From positions 644,242-708,241 of the forward strand of contig NZ_FMVJ01000002.1 in NCBI RefSeq assembly GCF_900102135.1: a stretch of 64,000 nt of DNA. Reading direction: 5' to 3'. Made by a program: the position numbers and the translations under genes. This DNA comes from Microvirga guangxiensis. Lineage in GTDB: Bacteria; Pseudomonadota; Alphaproteobacteria; Rhizobiales; Beijerinckiaceae. This document shows positions 23,126 to 31,697 of the stretch, one piece after another (position 1 is the stretch's first letter; each line of letters begins with the position of its first letter). Below the pieces are notes generated by a model, which had not been told where the DNA came from, did not search any database, and worked only from the letters and a program-made list of their open reading frames with translations.

Positions 23126-24586
23126 TTACCCCACTGAGTTGAGGAGTGTCTGAAGCATCTGGTTGATGACGGCGATCAACTTTGCCGATGCGGAATATGA
23201 TTTCTCGAGCTGCAGCATGAGCGCCGTTTCGTCATCCATGTTGACGTCGGTGGCGTTCGACAGGGCTTCCGATGCTTGCGCCAGAAGTGTCTGCTGGTAA
23301 GAAACCTGTTGCGACGCATCCTGGCGCCTGGCTTCCAGCCAGCCTGCCGAAGACGATGCGAAATCCTGCAACGTCATCTTATCGCCCAACCCCAGACCGG
23401 GATCGAAATCTCGATCCGTCTGCAGCTTATCGATCAGTTGATACAGCCGGCCTGAAAACGACGCGACGCCTTCGCTATAGGTATAATCCTCATCTTCATT
23501 GATTCCGCCGTCACGGATCCTGTCGTATTTCCCGCCTGTACCCTTTGATGGGTCGATCGCATCATTGACCTTGATCGATCCTGCAAGACCGATCGGCGCT
23601 GGGTCGGGAATCGCGGGACCGCCCGGATAGGTAAAAACGCCGGCCAAATCCGCTTTGCCCTCATCGGTCTTGTCGGTTTCGGCGAAGGCGGAAATCAGCC
23701 CTCGAGCCAAATCATCGAGCTGACGCTGGAACCCGATAGCAATATCGTCCCGTACCTTGACGAGCCCCACCAAGCTGCCGGAGCTCAACGGCATCGGTGA
23801 GGAATCACCAGTCACTGGAACATTATCGATGAGAATCGCACCACCGGGCTTTCCCGTGGCCAGGGCAACGCCGGTGTCATACTTCACACTGCGCGGGAGT
23901 CTGTCGAACAAGGGCACGCCACTGTCGGTGTAGAGAGCGATGTCGTTGTCGGCTCTCGGCACCACCGTCACACCGATCTCCTCGGAGAGCTGAGCAATGA
24001 GCTGGTCTCTCGTATCGAGGGCGTCCGACACATCCCGACCAAGGGCTGATCCGCTCATCACCTCATCGTTGGCGGACTTGAACTTGGCGAGAATGTCGTT
24101 GATCCGGGCGACGGATTCGTTGATCTTGACCTGTGTTTCCTGGCGGATGGCATTGATGGTCGACGTTGCCTGATTCAGGCTTGTCGCCAGGTCATTGGCA
24201 GCCTTCACAAACCCACGCGCCAGAACGGTGTCTTCCGGCGCGTTCGCGTATTGCTGGAGCGCTGAACTCAGGGCGCCAATGCGGGCAGCGGGGGATTCAT
24301 CCAGCTCCGGATCGCCGATGGTTCGGCTCAAGCTCTGGAGACCCTCGAGCAGCGATTGTTGCATCGCCACATCTGAGGTTGTCTCCAGCATCTTGTTCAG
24401 CAAAGCGCGATCGCTGGCCCTCAGAACCGTCACACGTGCGACGCCGTCAGTGGTGACCAGAGCACCGATCTTACGGGAATACCCAGGGTCGGAGGCGCCC
24501 GCAGTATTGCGCGAAACAATCGCCATCTGCGACTGAGAGGCCTGTAGAGAGGAGCGTGCCGTGTTATAGGCAACCGAGAGTGACAT
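23126..24586 (-). CDS. flgK: hook-filament junction protein FlgK
   Basis: The product is 486 aa. The N-terminus (SLSVAYNTARSSLQASQSQM, then VSRNTAGASDPGYSRK) shows the rod/hook-protein motif, and the C-terminus (VNMDDETALMLQLEKSYSAS, then VINQMLQTLLN) is the matching D0 helix. It is the first hook-associated protein, secreted by the export apparatus. The spacing to flgE is 30 bp, so one transcript is likely. Confidence 0.95.
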   Translation of the reverse strand: MSLSVAYNTARSSLQASQSQMAIVSRNTAGASDPGYSRKIGALVTTDGVARVTVLRASDRALLNKMLETTSDVAMQQSLLEGLQSLSRTIGDPELDESPAARIGALSSALQQYANAPEDTVLARGFVKAANDLATSLNQATSTINAIRQETQVKINESVARINDILAKFKSANDEVMSGSALGRDVSDALDTRDQLIAQLSEEIGVTVVPRADNDIALYTDSGVPLFDRLPRSVKYDTGVALATGKPGGAILIDNVPVTGDSSPMPLSSGSLVGLVKVRDDIAIGFQRQLDDLARGLISAFAETDKTDEGKADLAGVFTYPGGPAIPDPAPIGLAGSIKVNDAIDPSKGTGGKYDRIRDGGINEDEDYTYSEGVASFSGRLYQLIDKLQTDRDFDPGLGLGDKMTLQDFASSSAGWLEARRQDASQQVSYQQTLLAQASEALSNATDVNMDDETALMLQLEKSYSASAKLIAVINQMLQTLLNSVG

Positions 24587-24616
24587 TTTTAAAGCTCTTG
24601 AGAATGAACGAGAACG

Positions 24617-25792
24617 TTACCGCTTCAGGTTCATGAGAACGTCGAGCAGTTCGGAGCCGGTCTGGAATACCTTCGAGTTGGCCGTGTAGCTGGTCTGAGC
24701 CTCGATCATCGCCGTTAGTTCCGTGCCGATATCGACATTCGACCCTTCGAGCGCTCCTGAAGCAATCGATCCGAAGCCGACTGTGCCTGGGAATCCAACC
24801 TGATAGCCACCTGACCTGTTCGTTGCTTCATATACGTTGCCGGCGCGCGGATTCAGATTGTCTGGGCTTGGCACACTCGCCAGGGGAATTCTATAAGCCT
24901 CGATCCGAGAGCCGTCCTCATAGACGGCGTAAACCGTTCCATCCGAAGCAAACTCGGCGCTCTTTACCGCTGATGGAGCATTGCCGTTCGACGTACCGGT
25001 CAGCGAATACTCACCAGCCAGCTGCGTCATTCCTGCCATATCGAGTGTGAAGCCGACACCATTGGGAATAGTGAAGGGCAGCTCCGTCGAAGCAGCATCA
25101 ATTTTACCGTTCCCGTCGAAACTCAGAGTATGAGTCAGAGGGCTGCCAGTCGCGCCATTGATCGTCATCTCCCAAGTTGTGGAACTGGTCTTCTCCAAGG
25201 CGATATCGATCTTCACTGGGTTACCGACATTGTCGTACACCTGAAGTGACGATGCTTTGGTCGCGCCGATTTCTGCGCCATAAGGCAAGTTTCCGGTGAA
25301 GGTGCCATATGTCGAGGCCGAAGCCTGCATGCCGAACGTGGACAGGTTGACAGGAACCATGCCATCAAGGCTGTTCAGAGACGGGGTTGTGGCATCAGGC
25401 CCGAGCTTGAAACCCATCAACGTAAAGCCTGCGGCATTGACGAGGTCGCCGGTCTTTCCATCAACGACGAAGTTGCCGGCGCGCGTGAGATAGGGTGAGC
25501 CTTTCGGATCCGACACGACGAAGAAGCCGTTTCCGGATACAGCCAGATCGGTGGCTGAAGTCGTGTAGCTGATGGGGCCCTGATCCGAGATCGTATAGCG
25601 GACAGTGCTCGTGACGGAGCCTGAGTTGTAAGCGCCTTCGCTTGAAGGGAGAATGAGCGAGGAGAACTCCGTGGAAGCCCGCTTGTATCCGTTCGTGCTC
25701 GAGTTCTGAATATTCTCGGCGACCGTTCCGAGCTTGTTCGACTGAGCGGTCATACCGGAGACACCGCTGCGAAGGACACCATAAAGGCTCAT
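24617..25792 (-). CDS. flgE: flagellar hook protein FlgE
   Basis: The product is 391 aa. The N-terminal rod-type motif (VAENIQNSSTNGYKRA) and the C-terminal EGSNVDIGTELTAMIEAQTS typical of hook and rod proteins are both present. The middle contains FlgE domains (YDNVGNPVKIDI). The ATG has GGAG seven bases upstream. It is first in the run flgE-flgK-flgL-flaF-flbT-flgD-fliQ, with a motif copy at 25833-25848 in the gap to fliI. Confidence 0.96.
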   Translation of the reverse strand: MSLYGVLRSGVSGMTAQSNKLGTVAENIQNSSTNGYKRASTEFSSLILPSSEGAYNSGSVTSTVRYTISDQGPISYTTSATDLAVSGNGFFVVSDPKGSPYLTRAGNFVVDGKTGDLVNAAGFTLMGFKLGPDATTPSLNSLDGMVPVNLSTFGMQASASTYGTFTGNLPYGAEIGATKASSLQVYDNVGNPVKIDIALEKTSSTTWEMTINGATGSPLTHTLSFDGNGKIDAASTELPFTIPNGVGFTLDMAGMTQLAGEYSLTGTSNGNAPSAVKSAEFASDGTVYAVYEDGSRIEAYRIPLASVPSPDNLNPRAGNVYEATNRSGGYQVGFPGTVGFGSIASGALEGSNVDIGTELTAMIEAQTSYTANSKVFQTGSELLDVLMNLKR

Positions 25793-25832
25793 GTGAAACT
25801 CCTAAAATTCCGGTTGAACCCTAACACTACGA

Positions 25833-25848
25833 TGCTTGTGTGAAGCTG
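25833..25848 (-). promoter_or_regulatory. recurrent 16-bp motility-associated motif, copy upstream of flgE
   Basis: The gene strand reads CAGCTTCACACAAGCA, 13 of 16 matches to the motA copy. It ends 40 nt before the flgE ATG and points toward it. Confidence 0.5.
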
Positions 25849-25883
25849 GAGCGCGCTTTGAACACCACTAGGCTTTACGGATG

Positions 25884-27215
25884 CTATGGCTTGAGAGCTT
25901 GCGCCAGATCCACGAAGGCATCTCGGCTTGCAGGAGACGAAGGATCCTGGCGAAGTGCCTCGTAGATTTTAGGGACGAGAACGACAGCCTGATCGAGATC
26001 CTGGTCGGTGCCAGCTTGATAGCCGCCCATCATCCGCAAATCGCGCGTGTCTTCATAGCGGGCGATCATCCCGCGCAAACGCCGTACGAGTTCTTTCTGC
26101 TCTCGAGTCCAGACATGATCTGCCAGGCGCGAGATTGAGCCGAGAACGTTGATCGCGGGATAGCGGCCCTGATCTGCAATCGATCGATCCAGAACGATAT
26201 GCCCGTCGAGGGTCCCGCGGATATTGTCGGCCACTGGATCGTTGTGGTCGTCACCATCAATAAGAACAGAGAAGATGCCAGTAATGGATCCCTTCCCTTC
26301 CTCACCCGGGCCGGACCGTTCCAGCAGACGAGGCAAATCGCTGAATACGCTAGGCGTATAGCCCCGGGCGACTGCCGGCTCGCCTGCAGCGAGCGCCACG
26401 TCCCGGGCAGCATGGGCATAGCGTGTGACGGAATCGATGATCAAAAGAACCGACTCGCCACAATCACGGAAGTATTCGGCAATGGACACTGCTGTCCTGG
26501 GGGCTTGGCGGCGCATCATCGGGCTCTCGTCCCCGGTCGAAACCACCATCACAGCCTTGTGCAGGCTGGCCTCGATCGGGCCCTCAAGAAACTCGCGGAC
26601 TTCTCGTCCTCGCTCACCCACCAGAGCGACGACGATCGTGTCGAAGCCTTCGCATTTCGCCAACATTGTCAGGAGGGTTGATTTGCCGACGCCCGAACCG
26701 GCAAAGATGCCAATGCGCTGCCCCCGGCAAATCGGTGTGAAAAGGTCGATTGCCTTAACACCGGTTTGCAGAGGCGTCTGGACGCGCGCGCGCGTCATGG
26801 CCGAGGGAGGTTCAGCATCGTGATGCACGGGTTTTGAACCGGCCATGAGAGGCCCTAGACCATCGAGCGGCTCTCCGAGAGCATTTATCACCCGCCCCTT
26901 CCAACTCTGATCAGGAGAAAGACCATTGTTGGCGACCACGAAAGCCGGCGTTCCGATCTTTGCGTCGATCCGTCCATTGAAAGGCTTGATCGTCAATCCC
27001 TCTGGATCGATGCGAACGACTTCGCCGATTTGCACCTTGTCGTTGGACTCAAAGCCGACCTGGTCCCCCAGCTTGACGAACTGAGACAAACCCGACACGC
27101 GGTAATAGCTAGGGGTAACCTCGCGGATAGTACCGTTGATCCGAACCAGGCGATGTCCTGCACGCTCGGAGAGAACCAGCCTCTCAAGCTCCTCCAGGGT
27201 GCTCATGCCTTTCAT
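25884..27215 (-). CDS. fliI: flagellum-specific export ATPase FliI
   Basis: The product is 443 aa. It powers unfolding and delivery of export substrates. The F1-beta-like core is complete: Walker A GSGVGKST, Walker B LLIIDSVTRYAHAARDVALA, and the catalytic Glu region VGERGREVREF. The start overlaps the flgF stop by one base (TGATG); an internal ATG three codons on is possible. FliH and the FliJ-like partner are encoded in other runs of the window. Confidence 0.97.
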   Translation of the reverse strand: MKGMSTLEELERLVLSERAGHRLVRINGTIREVTPSYYRVSGLSQFVKLGDQVGFESNDKVQIGEVVRIDPEGLTIKPFNGRIDAKIGTPAFVVANNGLSPDQSWKGRVINALGEPLDGLGPLMAGSKPVHHDAEPPSAMTRARVQTPLQTGVKAIDLFTPICRGQRIGIFAGSGVGKSTLLTMLAKCEGFDTIVVALVGERGREVREFLEGPIEASLHKAVMVVSTGDESPMMRRQAPRTAVSIAEYFRDCGESVLLIIDSVTRYAHAARDVALAAGEPAVARGYTPSVFSDLPRLLERSGPGEEGKGSITGIFSVLIDGDDHNDPVADNIRGTLDGHIVLDRSIADQGRYPAINVLGSISRLADHVWTREQKELVRRLRGMIARYEDTRDLRMMGGYQAGTDQDLDQAVVLVPKIYEALRQDPSSPASRDAFVDLAQALKP

Positions 27216-27940
27216 CAGCTGCTAGGCCCCAAGGTCCGGATTGCCTCCATCAGCGTGCTCTCGCTTTCCTGAATGGTCGTCGCCGCACTCTCGAAGTTCC
27301 TCTGGAGCGCGATCATCTTCGTCATTTCGAGAACGGGATTGACATTCGATCCTTCGCTGTATCCCTGCTGAACCCCATTCGCTGTGAAATCCTGCACGGC
27401 TTCAGCGGGGAGACTGGAAACAACGCCGGAGTTTCCGTATCGGCTCAATCGGCTGTCGTTGTTCAGGTGAAAGAGACCAAGAACACCGACCTGATTGTCT
27501 CCTTGCGTGATCGTCCCATCACGGCCGATTGCAGGAGGCCCGGCATTAGGGTCGAGCGCGATGGGCGCTCCTCCGGCATCGAGGATGGCATGCCCATCGA
27601 CAGTTACAAGGTCACCGTTCTCATTCATGCTGAAGCGTCCATCCCGCGTATAGACGGGTCCAGCAGGCCCGTTATAGGCGAACCAAGCGTCTCCTTGGAT
27701 CGCAACATCGAGCGGGTTATCCGTCTTGTTCAAAGGACCGGCCTGACGAGAAATGTAATTCCGTCCAGACGAGGAGAAAGACACATCATTCTTGCCGGCA
27801 AGGGATAGCAGTTCTTCGAACTTTATCTCGTCAGCGCGAAAGCCTCCGGTCGTCATATTGGCGACGTTGTGGGCGATCGTCGAAAGACGCTTCTCCATCG
27901 CAACCTGAGCCGACAGCGACACGTAGAGGGCGGATTGCAT
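27215..27940 (-). CDS. flgF: proximal rod protein FlgF
   Basis: The product is 241 aa with the rod-protein N-terminus (MQSALYVSLSAQVAMEKRL, then IAHNVANMTTGGFRAD) and the C-terminal EGSNVNPVLEMTKMIALQRN. The ATG at 27940 has GAAGGGAG upstream; the 13 residues of the longer frame look non-native. It is divergent from motA. The order flgF-fliI is typical of rhizobia. Confidence 0.95.
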   Translation of the reverse strand: MQSALYVSLSAQVAMEKRLSTIAHNVANMTTGGFRADEIKFEELLSLAGKNDVSFSSSGRNYISRQAGPLNKTDNPLDVAIQGDAWFAYNGPAGPVYTRDGRFSMNENGDLVTVDGHAILDAGGAPIALDPNAGPPAIGRDGTITQGDNQVGVLGLFHLNNDSRLSRYGNSGVVSSLPAEAVQDFTANGVQQGYSEGSNVNPVLEMTKMIALQRNFESAATTIQESESTLMEAIRTLGPSS

Positions 27941-28050
27941 CTGGGCACTCCCTTCAGGCCGACGGCCACTAAGCCGCATCTTGCCTAGGTAAATCTTCCG
28001 ATAAGCGCGAGCTCCTGCTCTGCGACTTCGTATCTGAGGCTATCAAGGCA

Positions 28051-28095
28051 GCCTTGCTCGAAGCTGGCCTTGCCGTTTCCAGCTTCGCGCAAGCC
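28051..28095. promoter_or_regulatory. inverted pair of the 16-bp motif in the flgF-motA divergent promoter region
   Basis: CTTGCTCGAAGCTGG (28053-28067) and CCAGCTTCGCGCAAG (28079-28093) form an inverted repeat with 14 of 15 pairs and an 11-nt gap. Each arm is one copy of the recurrent motif, and each points to its own gene: the left arm to flgF (110 nt away), the right arm to motA (50 nt away). It could also fold as a hairpin. Confidence 0.6.
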
Positions 28096-28145
28096 TCCGG
28101 GATTAGGAATTCAGCAAGAACTGAGCTTTCGCGAGGACCAGAAGG

Positions 28146-29027
28146 TTGGGCGTCTTAATTGGATTAGTTGTTGCCATCGGCTCGCTTGTCAGCGGCTATG
28201 TGGCCATGGGCGGTCATCTCTCCGTCATCTGGCAGCCGTGGGAATATGTCATCATCTGCGGCATCGCGATTGGCACGTTCATCATCGCGAATCCGATGCC
28301 GCTTCTAAAGGATACCGGGCGGGCCATTTTCGAGGCCATCCAAGGGAAAGTTCCCAAGAGGGATCAGTACCTCGCGATCCTTGGCCTGCTGTATGCCTTG
28401 CTCAGAGAGCTGAAGAACAAGCCACGCAACGAGGTCGAAGCTCATATCGATACCCCGTCGGAATCCGAGATCTTCAAGTCATTTCCAACTGTCCTGAGCG
28501 ACAAGGACCTAACCCTCTTCATCTGCGACTATGCCCGCCTGATCATCATTGGCAATGCACGTCCCCACGAGATCGAGGCATTGATGGAAGAGGAAATCGC
28601 GACTCTCAAGCGCGATCGGACCAAGCCCTATTACTCGATCTATACGGTGGCCGAGGCTCTGCCGGCGCTCGGCATCGTTGCGGCTGTTCTGGGAATCGTG
28701 AAAGCCTTGGGCGCCATCGATCAGTCACCAGCTATTCTCGGCGGCCTCATCGCCTCCGCGCTTGTCGGAACCTTCGCCGGCATCTTCATCTCCTATGCCC
28801 TTCTGTCGCCCCTCGCGAACAAGGTGAAGGCGACCCGAGAGAAGCAGACGCGGGTCTATATCATCGTGAAGCAGGCATTGATCGCCTATATGAACGGCGC
28901 CCTGCCCCAGATCGCCGTCGAGCATGGCCGCAAGGGTATCTCTATCGAATACCGTCCGACAATCGATGAGGTCGAAACCGCTACTACGACCGGCGGACGC
29001 CCTGAGGATCTGAAGGAGGCGGCTTAA
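28146..29027 (+). CDS. motA: flagellar motor stator protein MotA
   Basis: The product is 293 aa. Four membrane segments (residues ~2-20, ~31-50, ~170-190 and ~203-223) and the charged cytoplasmic loop that contacts FliG are visible. AEALPALGIVAAVLGIVKA, then ILGGLIASALVGTFAGIF, are the channel helices. The start is a TTG behind AGGACCAGAAGG; no in-frame ATG fits. It forms the proton channel with MotB (37155-38369), which here lies in a different transcript, as in Sinorhizobium. Confidence 0.96.
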   Translation: MGVLIGLVVAIGSLVSGYVAMGGHLSVIWQPWEYVIICGIAIGTFIIANPMPLLKDTGRAIFEAIQGKVPKRDQYLAILGLLYALLRELKNKPRNEVEAHIDTPSESEIFKSFPTVLSDKDLTLFICDYARLIIIGNARPHEIEALMEEEIATLKRDRTKPYYSIYTVAEALPALGIVAAVLGIVKALGAIDQSPAILGGLIASALVGTFAGIFISYALLSPLANKVKATREKQTRVYIIVKQALIAYMNGALPQIAVEHGRKGISIEYRPTIDEVETATTTGGRPEDLKEAA

Positions 29028-29029
29028 TC

Positions 29030-29959
29030 ATGAGCGGCATGCAAAGCGCCAACGATATCCGCGATATGCTCCTCGATTCGGCGGGTCTGTCCGTTGATCG
29101 TCTGCCGATGCTGCATGTGATCTTCGATCGCATGTCGACCAGTTGCGCCGAGCACCTTCGCCATATGGCGGCCTCTCCCATGTACTATTCGCTGAGCGGC
29201 ATCGAGAGCGGCCGTATCAGCGAAATCCTGGAGATGTATGAAGCCAACGCGGTTGCGGGCATCTTTCATGCTCCGGAATGGGACAGCCATATCCTGATCG
29301 GGTTCGATCGCGATTTCATTTACACGATGGTCGAAGTCTTGTTCGGCTCCGACGGCTCCGAGCCCCCCGTCGAAGAAGCGCGCGGCTTCTCCAACATCGA
29401 ACTGAGGATGGCGCAAACTCTCTTCGAGCAGGTCGCCAAGGCGTTACAGGCATCGTTCTCCCTCGTTTCGCATACGAAGTTCAAGCTGGAACGTCTTGAG
29501 ACCCGCATGGACTTTGCCGTAATCGGCCGGAGAAACAATCAAGCGGTCGCGGCCAAGTTTCTCCTCCAAGCCCTCAATCGCGGCGGAGAGATGTTCGTTA
29601 TCATTCCGCAATCGGCCTTGAACCCCATGAGGAAAGTTCTCTCCCGGGTCGTGTCAAGCGAGTCATCCGGACGCGATCCTCGCTGGCTGAAGCAGATGGC
29701 CAACGAGGTCAGCAAGACAGAGGTCACGTTGACCGCTGTCCTTGAAGAACGCTTCCTTTCCCTTGGAGAGATTGCCGACTTGAAAGTTGGCCAAGTCATC
29801 GAGTTGCAAGCGACTCCTCGAAGCCGCGTCAAACTCGAAGGAAATCAGCAAGGCCTCTTCTGGTGCCATATGGGCCAGGCCGACGGTTCTTATGTTCTCA
29901 AAATTGATGAGTTAATCGACCAGGAGAAGGAGTTCCTCGATGATGTCTTCGCTCGCTAA
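29030..29959 (+). CDS. fliM: flagellar motor switch protein FliM
   Basis: The product is 309 aa. The central CheC-like domain (residues ~40-225) and the C-terminal surface domain (SRVKLEGNQQGLFWCHMGQA) are recognisable. The N-terminal CheY-docking segment is not the enterobacterial LSQxEIDALL; instead the protein starts MSGMQSANDIRDMLLDSAGL, as in other alphaproteobacteria. It starts 2 bp after motA behind GGAGG. Confidence 0.92.
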   Translation: MSGMQSANDIRDMLLDSAGLSVDRLPMLHVIFDRMSTSCAEHLRHMAASPMYYSLSGIESGRISEILEMYEANAVAGIFHAPEWDSHILIGFDRDFIYTMVEVLFGSDGSEPPVEEARGFSNIELRMAQTLFEQVAKALQASFSLVSHTKFKLERLETRMDFAVIGRRNNQAVAAKFLLQALNRGGEMFVIIPQSALNPMRKVLSRVVSSESSGRDPRWLKQMANEVSKTEVTLTAVLEERFLSLGEIADLKVGQVIELQATPRSRVKLEGNQQGLFWCHMGQADGSYVLKIDELIDQEKEFLDDVFAR

Positions 29960-30254
29960 CATCATTCTCTTCATCGCCCTCGTCGTGACCAGCGCAATGG
30001 TTGCGCTCATGTACCGGAAGCTCAAGCGTCTCGATCAGTATCACGCGGACTATCAGCGGATCTTCGACAAGACCGGTGCAGCTTTGATCGGGGCGCAGAA
30101 CGCCGTCGCCAGCTTCGGCTCCGAGGGACGTGAAACGCTTGCCCTGCTCGGCTCACGCATTGAAGAAGCCCGTGAAGCTGCCCGGCAGCTTGAAGCACTT
30201 ACTCACTCTGCGCGCGAACTCTCGCAGTCCCGTTCCCGCAGCTCCAGTCTATAA
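29940..30254 (+). CDS. small membrane protein with coiled coil between fliM and fliN (DUF6468-like?)
   Basis: The product is 104 aa. It has an N-terminal membrane helix (SLANIILFIALVVTSAMVAL, residues ~4-23), then a hydrophilic helical part with heptads (SRIEEAREAARQLEALTHSA) and a Ser/Arg-rich tail. Its start overlaps fliM by 20 bp. Short anchored coiled-coil proteins next to fliM are known in alphaproteobacteria (DUF6468, which I think includes Caulobacter PflI, a flagellar-positioning protein). I offer that only as a possibility. Confidence 0.72.
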   Translation: MMSSLANIILFIALVVTSAMVALMYRKLKRLDQYHADYQRIFDKTGAALIGAQNAVASFGSEGRETLALLGSRIEEAREAARQLEALTHSARELSQSRSRSSSL

Positions 30255-30265
30255 GGCTCTGAAGC

Positions 30266-30640
30266 ATGTCAAATCCATTTGAGACCAATTTTCAGGATAA
30301 AGCTTCCTGGCAGCAGGATGGGGAACTCGGCAGGAGCCTTGGCGGCTCCTCGCGGGAAGACAGGATGGATAGCGGTCGCAATCTCGACTCGATCCTTAGA
30401 ATTCCTGTAACGATCCAGGTTGTTCTCGGCTCTGCGACCATGCCGGTCTCCAATCTGATGAAGCTCGGACGCGGCGCTATCGTACCGCTGGACCACAGAG
30501 TTGGCGAACCCGTCGACGTCGTCGTCAATGGACGCGTGATCGCCCGGGGCGAGGTGGTAGTCGTGGAAGACGACAATTCCCGCTTTGGAATTTCTCTCAC
30601 TGAAATTGTCGGCCCGCCGACCAACGATATTACTGGCTAA
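30266..30640 (+). CDS. fliN: flagellar motor switch protein FliN
   Basis: The product is 124 aa. After a hydrophilic head of ~40 residues comes the SpoA/FliN domain: ILRIPVTIQVVLGSATMPVS, Leu-Gly-Arg-Gly-Ala-Ile-Val-Pro-Leu and Val-Asn-Gly-Arg-Val-Ile-Ala-Arg-Gly-Glu. It builds the C-ring with FliM and FliG. It starts 11 bp after the preceding small gene. Confidence 0.95.
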   Translation: MSNPFETNFQDKASWQQDGELGRSLGGSSREDRMDSGRNLDSILRIPVTIQVVLGSATMPVSNLMKLGRGAIVPLDHRVGEPVDVVVNGRVIARGEVVVVEDDNSRFGISLTEIVGPPTNDITG

Positions 30641-30652
30641 ACGGTCCCATTC

Positions 30653-31681
30653 ATGGTTGCGAGTTTTCCTGCAAGGACAGGTGGTCCAAAGGTCATGAAG
30701 GGGCCTGAACGTGTTGCGACGCTTCTTCTCGCCATGGGGAAGCCCGCAGCAGGCCGGATTCTTAAGCATTTCAGCGAGGACGAGATCCGGCTCGTTACCA
30801 GGTCTGCAGCCCAGCTCGGCCCTGTTTCACCGATTCAGATTGAAACGCTGATCGATGAATTTGCCTCAAACTTCACAAGTGGGGCGGATGTCATTGGCAG
30901 CGTCGCTCACATCGAGAAGCTTCTCTCTGGGATCCTATCTCCGGAGCAGATAGCCGACATCCTGAGTGATGTAGCCGGCAATGCCAACAGGAGCATCTGG
31001 GAGCGCATCTCCACGGTCTCGGAAAGTGCTATCGCCTCTTATCTTCTGAAAGAGCACCCTCAAACGGCGGCCCTCATCCTGTCGAAGGTAAAGCCGTCGT
31101 GCGCTGCCAAGGTCATGGCTCAGCTTCCTCAACCGCTGCGCAACAATCTGATGCGCCGCATGTTGAGCATGAAGCCGATTGTTGATGAAACCATGAAGAA
31201 CATCGAGAAGACACTCCATGAGGATTTCATGGCCAACTTCTCGAAGAATGCTGGAGCAGATACGCACGCCAAGATGGCGGACATCATCAACAAGATGGAA
31301 CGTGAACACATGGAGGATGTGCTCAGCAGCCTCTCCACGGTCAGGCCGAAATCGGCAGAAATCCTTCGAGGCCTTCTGTTTACGTTCGATGACATCGTTA
31401 AGCTCGCGCCAAGAGATCGAACGACTTTATTCGATCAGGTCCCCCCGGACCGCGTGGTCCTTGCTTTGAAGGGGACGAACGACGAGTTCCGCAAGGTGGT
31501 TCTGACAGCCCTTTCTTCGCGTGTTCGCCGCATGATCGAGCACGAATTGAGCAGCAAGGAGCCGTCGGCAAACCGCGACATTGCGGAGGCGCGTCGTTCA
31601 ATTACCGATCTTGCGCTGGATATGGCAGGGCGAGGCGAGATCGTCATCAATTCGGAAACCGACGACGAATCGTTTGTCTGA
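30653..31681 (+). CDS. fliG: flagellar motor switch protein FliG
   Basis: The product is 342 aa with N, middle and C domains. LLAMGKPAAGRILKHFSEDE lies in the first. The middle domain has Glu-His-Pro-Gln-Thr-Ala (the EHPQ motif, EHPQTAALILSK). The C-terminal torque helix has charged residues (VPPDRVVLALKGTNDEFRKV, then SSRVRRMIEHEL). The ATG at 30653 gives the N-terminal length seen in rhizobia; an ATG at 30695 is the alternative. Confidence 0.95.
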   Translation: MVASFPARTGGPKVMKGPERVATLLLAMGKPAAGRILKHFSEDEIRLVTRSAAQLGPVSPIQIETLIDEFASNFTSGADVIGSVAHIEKLLSGILSPEQIADILSDVAGNANRSIWERISTVSESAIASYLLKEHPQTAALILSKVKPSCAAKVMAQLPQPLRNNLMRRMLSMKPIVDETMKNIEKTLHEDFMANFSKNAGADTHAKMADIINKMEREHMEDVLSSLSTVRPKSAEILRGLLFTFDDIVKLAPRDRTTLFDQVPPDRVVLALKGTNDEFRKVVLTALSSRVRRMIEHELSSKEPSANRDIAEARRSITDLALDMAGRGEIVINSETDDESFV

Positions 31682-31697
31682 TCGTTGATGGCAGACG

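Noticed and set aside
28070..28969. 299-codon plus-strand frame overlapping motA
   Set aside because: Same strand, wrong frame; the encoded protein is Arg/His-rich without any domain, while the motA frame matches the family throughout.
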